DNA of 64,000 nt. It comes from Catonia carolina. Lineage: Eukaryota > Arthropoda > Insecta > Hemiptera > Achilidae. Where the stretch lies: the NCBI GenBank assembly GCA_035578175.1, contig JAQMRL010000002.1:130264171-130328170 (forward strand), in the 5' to 3' direction. This document shows positions 59,161 through 64,000 of the stretch, piece after piece. The notes under the pieces were generated by a model, which searched no databases, was not told where the DNA came from, and saw nothing but the letters and a program-made list of their open reading frames with translations. Numbering within the stretch: the first letter of the stretch is position 1; each line of letters begins with the position of its first letter. A program made the position numbers and the translations under genes.

Positions 59161-60520
59161 ACGGGTGATTCAAAAAGAGCGCCGGATTTTAAACGGCTGG
59201 TAAATTTTTGTTTATCGGTTGGCAACATTGTTAGACCTCATTTCTATTTCGGAGAACATTCCGATTGACGATTCAGTTGTAGTTTCTCTTGTTCGCAGTG
59301 TAGTACTCTCGCAGTCTGTGTCTAACCATGGAGAAGTTTACTATTGCACAACGAGTGTTAATCGTCAAAACATTTTACCAGAGTGAAGAGAGTTATGCGG
59401 CTACTGTCAGGCGATTTCGCGGTACTCTAGGACGTAATGAAGCACCGAATGAATCAACAGTTCGCAGGCTCATGAAAAAGTTTTTTGAGACGGGTTCAAC
59501 AGTCGACCTTAAAAGTTCTGGACGTAGTCGTTCTGGCCGAACTGAGCAGAACGTTGCGTTGGTTCGTGACAGTGTGGCTGTTAGCCCAGCAAAATCAATA
59601 CGTCGCCGTTCTCAACAATTGGGTTTACGATGTTCTTCTGTACGGAGAATTCTTCGGTACGATCTCCAATATCACCCGTATAAAATTCAGTCGACGCAAC
59701 ATTTGAAAGTGGCAGACCACCAGAAGAGACGACAGTTTGTTGACTGGGTATTGAGAAAACGGCAGGATGATGACACCTTCGCAAACAAAATCATTTTCAG
59801 TGATGAGGCGCACTTCCACTTAAACGGTTTTGTTAATAAACAGAACTACCGTATGTGGGGTTTAGAAAACCCTCGCGTGGTTAATGAAAGGGAAATGTAC
59901 GCACAGCGAGTGACAGTTTGGTGCGGCTTTTGGTCGGGCGGTGTCATCGGCCCTTACTTTTTTGAAAATCAAGAAGGACAAGCCGTGACAGTAAATGGAG
60001 ACCGATACCGTATGATGATTTGGGAGTTTTTGTGGCGTCATTTGGATGGAATGGACATTGACGAGTTGTGGTTTCAGCAGGATGGTGCCACCTGTCACGC
60101 TGCACGAGAAACAATGTTGTTGCTCCGTGAACGGTTCCAGGATCGCGTCATTTCTCGTAATTCCGACCATCAATGGCCACCAAGGTCGTGTGACTTGACG
60201 CCTTGTGACTTTCATCTTTGGGGTCATCTGAAGTCATTGGTGTATGCCAATAAACCCCGAAACATCAATGACTTGAAGGAGGAAATTCGACGGGTTATCG
60301 GACAAATGGAAGTCGAAACTTGTCGTGCAGTAATATCCAATTTCATGGACAGAGTTGATGCGTGCCAGCGCAGTAGAGGAGGACACATGCATGACATCAT
60401 TTTTCATACATGAAATCGGAAGGTAAGATGAACTTGTTGATGTATTTATTTTCAGTTTTTCAATAAAATAAATCTCTTAATTTGATATATCAAAACCGGC
60501 GCTCCTTTTGAATCACCCTA
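59161..60520 (+). mobile_element. intact-looking mariner-type transposon (1360 bp)
   Basis: Ends ACGGGTGATTCAAAAAGAGC and, inverted, TAGGGTGATTCAAAAGGAGC, both continuing GCCGG-TTTT, flanked by TA (59159-59160 and 60521-60522). One uninterrupted transposase gene lies between, with AATAAA about 50 bp after its stop. Small differences between the two ends suggest it is recent but not brand new. Confidence 0.93.
59328..60413 (+). CDS. mariner-type transposase, 361 aa, DD41D
   Basis: A DDE/D transposase that would cut and paste its own element at TA sites. Residues 1-60 form a helix-turn-helix (EKFTIAQRVLIVKTFYQSEE, as in DUF4817 proteins), followed by GRSRSGRT and a second DNA-binding helix set to about residue 115. 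Catalytic residues visible: D159 in IIFSDEAHFHLNG, D252 in WFQQDGATCHAARE and D294 in SCDLTPCDFHLWG. D252 and D294 are 41 residues apart, unlike the 34 of classic mariners and comparable to the rosa-type DD41D group. ATG start with no stops; length fits the class. It lies in AGFG intron 1 on the opposite strand. Activity is inferred from intactness only. Confidence 0.92.
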   Translation: MEKFTIAQRVLIVKTFYQSEESYAATVRRFRGTLGRNEAPNESTVRRLMKKFFETGSTVDLKSSGRSRSGRTEQNVALVRDSVAVSPAKSIRRRSQQLGLRCSSVRRILRYDLQYHPYKIQSTQHLKVADHQKRRQFVDWVLRKRQDDDTFANKIIFSDEAHFHLNGFVNKQNYRMWGLENPRVVNEREMYAQRVTVWCGFWSGGVIGPYFFENQEGQAVTVNGDRYRMMIWEFLWRHLDGMDIDELWFQQDGATCHAARETMLLLRERFQDRVISRNSDHQWPPRSCDLTPCDFHLWGHLKSLVYANKPRNINDLKEEIRRVIGQMEVETCRAVISNFMDRVDACQRSRGGHMHDIIFHT

Positions 60521-60651
60521 TAGTTGTACAGAATAATTTGAAAAAAAAGTAAAACAGCGGTTGAAATAATAATAATTTATGTCATTAGAAGTCATGAAAA
60601 CATTAAGGGTGTAGGCTAAAAGGTCATAAAATTGGTACACAAATTACCCCA

Positions 60652-60975
60652 AACCCACCGGGTTGGTCTAGAGATAAAGTTATCGCCAAAATCAGCTGTT
60701 TAACAGCTGGTTTTTGGAGACTAAGGTTCCTGATTCAAATCCTAGTAAAAGTAGTTACCTTTATACGGATTTGAATACTAAACAGTGGTTGTCAAAATAC
60801 TTTTGATGGTTGGAGTTCAATTAACCATACTCTCTCAGGAATGGTTGACCTGGGTCTGTACAAGACTACACTTCATTAACACATCACACATTTCATACTC
60901 ATCCCATTGGGTCATGGGGTTGATTATTGTTCTGCATTGAACAGATTGCAACGTACACATAATTATTAGGAATTT
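60652..60975 (+). repeat. SINE family E, copy 9
   Basis: Full plus-strand copy from AAACCCACCGGGTTGGTCTA to GATTGCAACGTACACATAAT and an A-rich tail. Confidence 0.9.
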
Positions 60976-60983
60976 AAAAAAAA

Positions 60984-62184
60984 ATGACCCTGTAAATTCC
61001 AAAAGTTCATGCACAGTGAATACAAATACAGAAAATAAAATATTTAAAAATGCTACATTCTAATGTAATCAACTAGAATCAATACGAACTATGTCAATAG
61101 ACAGCATTTAAATAGAACAACATGTAACTGTTCTGTAATCGCGATTTTTGGTAAATTCCTGACACAATGAAACTGCTTCATAATAAAGATTCAATAGTTT
61201 ACAATTTATCCTTACTGCTCAATATGTCATGGACTAAAACTGAACGAGCAGTACAAAAGTTAAATAAAAAGGAATACGTATTTATTATCAGCATAAAAAC
61301 AAAAAACTATAATTCTTAAGTAATGTGTTTATTCAGCGACAAAAACTGGTAGAAAGTTAAGAAGCATTACTTCTCCAGAATAAAAATAAATTCAGGGTTA
61401 TCTTTACGTAAGGGTAACACATGTAGAGAAAAACATAAAAAGGCTAAACAATAAAGTAAATGTTGAAAGCAGACAACACAAAGATTGGCAAATGTAGCAT
61501 ACCTTAGTAAAACTAAACAAACAGAGAATGTTATTGGTAAATAACACAAATAAGAGAATAAGCTTGGTTGTCTAAAATAAAATACCATAATCATCAGAAA
61601 ATAACAATTTCTTATAACTTCTACAATCTGTTTTAGACACAATACATTGAAAATAAGGTAAGATTTTCGCACAGACAATATGACTTTATGAATATTAAAA
61701 TATAAGAAAATACGAGGTAGTAACGTCAAGTTGTGAATCACCAACATGTTATTGAACAATCAAAGTACTCTTTGTTTTCAATACTAACAGAAACATTTTA
61801 TGATACACTAGTAATTCTATTCCTACAATTTACCGCAATCCTTAGTTAGGTAAAAACCATTCGCGATCAAATCTGGCATCAATATTATAAATGTATTAAT
61901 TACGGTTAAAACAATATAATGACAACAAAATTAGCAAAAACAACGGCAGCTACTTTGCAATACCTATTTTAATTATAAATATAACTAAAAGTATCTTTTA
62001 TGACATGTCGTAAAAATATTATAAAATAAATAATAAATTACATAAGAACGACCTACAATACAGAGAAAAATAAACTGTAATACAAAAAGTAATAAAATAC
62101 AATCGAACGTCAAATTTTGAACTACTTGCTAAATACTCATTAGTAATCAGTCAGTTGGCATACAGAAAATAATTTTTAACTTAC
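60984..62184. other. 5' end of AGFG intron 1, nothing recognised
   Basis: AT-rich. The 130-codon minus-strand ORF at 61367-61759 is hydrophobic and AT-driven, without a recognisable domain; I treat it as chance. Confidence 0.5.
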
Positions 62185-62348
62185 AGCATTCCAGAACATG
62201 TTGTGCAGACGAAAGATCCAATTGTAACATTTACATAGGTAGGTCCTCTCTGATGACAGTCGAAACATTGTTTATTTGACGGTAAAGAAACCAATTCACG
62301 TAAAATTTTTAGGTGATACTCGTCCAGTTTTTTCTTCCCGGAAGCCAT
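62185..62348 (-). CDS. AGFG1: AGFG (drongo) coding exon 1, ArfGAP zinc finger
   Basis: ATG at 62348 opens 54 codons plus 2 nt, ending at a consensus GTAAGT donor. The peptide starts MASGKKKLDEYHLKILREL and contains QCFDCHQRGPTYVNVT then GSFVCTTCSGM: a C-X2-C-X16-C-X2-C zinc finger with C28, C31, C48 and C51. CFDC-QRGPTYVN is specific to the AGFG branch of ArfGAP proteins, which bind Eps15-type endocytic factors and nucleoporin-like partners and act in vesicle traffic. The position that carries the catalytic Arg in active ArfGAPs (CSGRHRG) is Met54 here. The rest of the gene lies leftward, 54 kb away. Confidence 0.95.
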
Positions 62349-63250
<902 letters not shown>

Positions 63251-63432
63251 ACCCAGATGTGTGTACGTTGCAATCTGTTAAATTTAGAACAATAAGCAAC
63301 TTCATGATATGATGAGATGAGGATTATATATGTGTCATGTAAATTAGGTGTATTCCAGTGCAGACTCAGGCCAACCAATCCTGAGAGAGTAGGCTATGGT
63401 TAATTGAACCCGAACCAGCAAAGTACATCTGG
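63251..63432 (-). repeat. SINE family E, copy 10 (3' part)
   Basis: Inverted 3' part from CCCAGATGTGTGTACGTTGC to CCAGCAAAGTACATCTGG; head missing. It lies in DUS2 intron 1. Confidence 0.85.
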
Positions 63433-63769
63433 TATTCAGATGTACCTTTTTCTTGACTATCGGGACTTAGAAGTCCCATTTAGTATAGATACTGAAGTCA
63501 TGAGATTGCCTTTTGCGTATGGATGGGCTGTGAGGAAGGGAACTGAAAATATAGCAGTGCGACACTACTCGTACATTTCACTAGGTACTGTGCAGTTTCT
63601 ACATACATTTTGTAAGCTGTGGTTTAATCCGAGAAAATTTTCTTCATAAACATTATAAGAAATAAGTCTGTCCTGTAATACTGCCTATTGCGTAATTACA
63701 TGAATAGAAATTTTTGATTTCCTGTAATTATTACCAGCTACCTTATTCCATTGGAACAAATTTTCTACA
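63433..63769. other. DUS2 intron with an unassigned short ORF
   Basis: A plus-strand frame to 63649 reads VPFSIDTEVMRLPFAYGWAV and SYISLGTVQFLHTFCKLW. I do not recognise it and it does not resemble DUS2 exon 2. Confidence 0.3.
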
Positions 63770-64000
63770 AATGAATCGCCTTCTTTATGATCACTGTCAC
63801 CGGCGTCTTCACTATCAGTCTCACTAGTCTACCTAACTGCTTCCGTTTTTTACCAGGTGTCAACAAAACTGTTGAAGAATAGCTTCTTCACGTCTTTAAT
63901 TTCCTTTTTTATTTTTCAAATTGTGGAAAGAGAAACATCACAGTAGTTAGCCACTCGCTCATGGCTTTTGTTAAAGAGGTATTAAAAGGCATTTTTGTTT
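63770..64000 (-). pseudogene. possible decayed transposase N-terminal region
   Basis: Minus-strand pieces read HERVANYCDVSLSTI then, after stops, KKRKQLGRLVRL, resembling the A--V-VS--TV helix-turn-helix and P-KKRKR linker of insect IS630-like transposases. Degraded and cut by the window edge. Confidence 0.35.

Larger units (their letters stand above)
7839..62184 (-). other. AGFG intron 1 (about 54.3 kb)
   Basis: It is bounded by the GTAAGT donor after exon 1 and the TTACAG acceptor before exon 2, which rejoin a split Leu codon. Within it I find no further AGFG exon and no confident host gene, only the repeats and transposon remains listed separately plus AT-rich unique DNA. Confidence 0.85.

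Noticed and set aside
59862..60227. 121-codon minus-strand ORF
   Set aside because: Antisense shadow of the mariner transposase gene.
61367..61759. 130-codon minus-strand ORF with hydrophobic segments
   Set aside because: Composition follows the AT bias, there is no recognisable domain, and it lies in AGFG intron 1 close to exon 1 without supporting splice or homology evidence.

Overview
The window looks like insect nuclear DNA: AT-rich, intron-bearing genes with GT..AG splice sites, tRNA-derived SINEs, non-LTR retrotransposon tails and mariner, hAT, PIF/Harbinger, Tigger-like and TTAA-target DNA elements. A hemipteran with a large repeat-loaded genome is my guess; the sequence does not prove it.

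Two host genes can be recognised. (1) On the minus strand, three coding exons (62348-62185, 7838-7745, 2563-2463) splice in frame into about 120 residues of the ArfGAP zinc-finger domain of AGFG (Arf-GAP domain and FG-repeat protein, Drosophila drongo). Intron 1 is about 54.3 kb, intron 2 about 5.2 kb, and intron 3 runs off the left edge, so nearly the whole window is one gene's introns. (2) On the plus strand, the first exon (62791-62947) of DUS2, tRNA-dihydrouridine(20) synthase, starts 442 bp from the AGFG start codon, head to head, with a probable shared promoter between them.

The introns are packed with repeats, which I grouped by eye into families: A (about 400 bp, SINE-like, ends in AAC units, 11-bp target duplications, 9 copies); B, C and D (tRNA-headed SINEs); E (about 300 bp tRNA-headed SINE, 10 copies); F (about 0.9-1 kb, non-coding, AT-rich, short inverted ends, about 12 copies or fragments); and H (elements in TTAA targets with GGGGAG-type ends). 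There are also two 1015-bp fold-back elements, a mariner with an open 361-codon transposase (DD41D spacing), a scrambled mariner, an hAT-type element, a 656-bp element with 9-bp target duplications, and tails of several non-LTR retrotransposons. Clear nesting (LINE > Harbinger > A; TTAA element > E, D and A) gives a relative order of insertion.

Region by region: 1-7.7 kb holds AGFG introns 3 and 2 with exon 3, a MITE and fold-back copy 1. 7.7-24 kb holds exon 2, then LINE, mariner, hAT and Harbinger debris. 24-53 kb is dominated by families F, A, E and H. 53-59 kb is mostly unique AT-rich intron. 59-64 kb holds the intact mariner, AGFG exon 1, the shared promoter and DUS2 exon 1.
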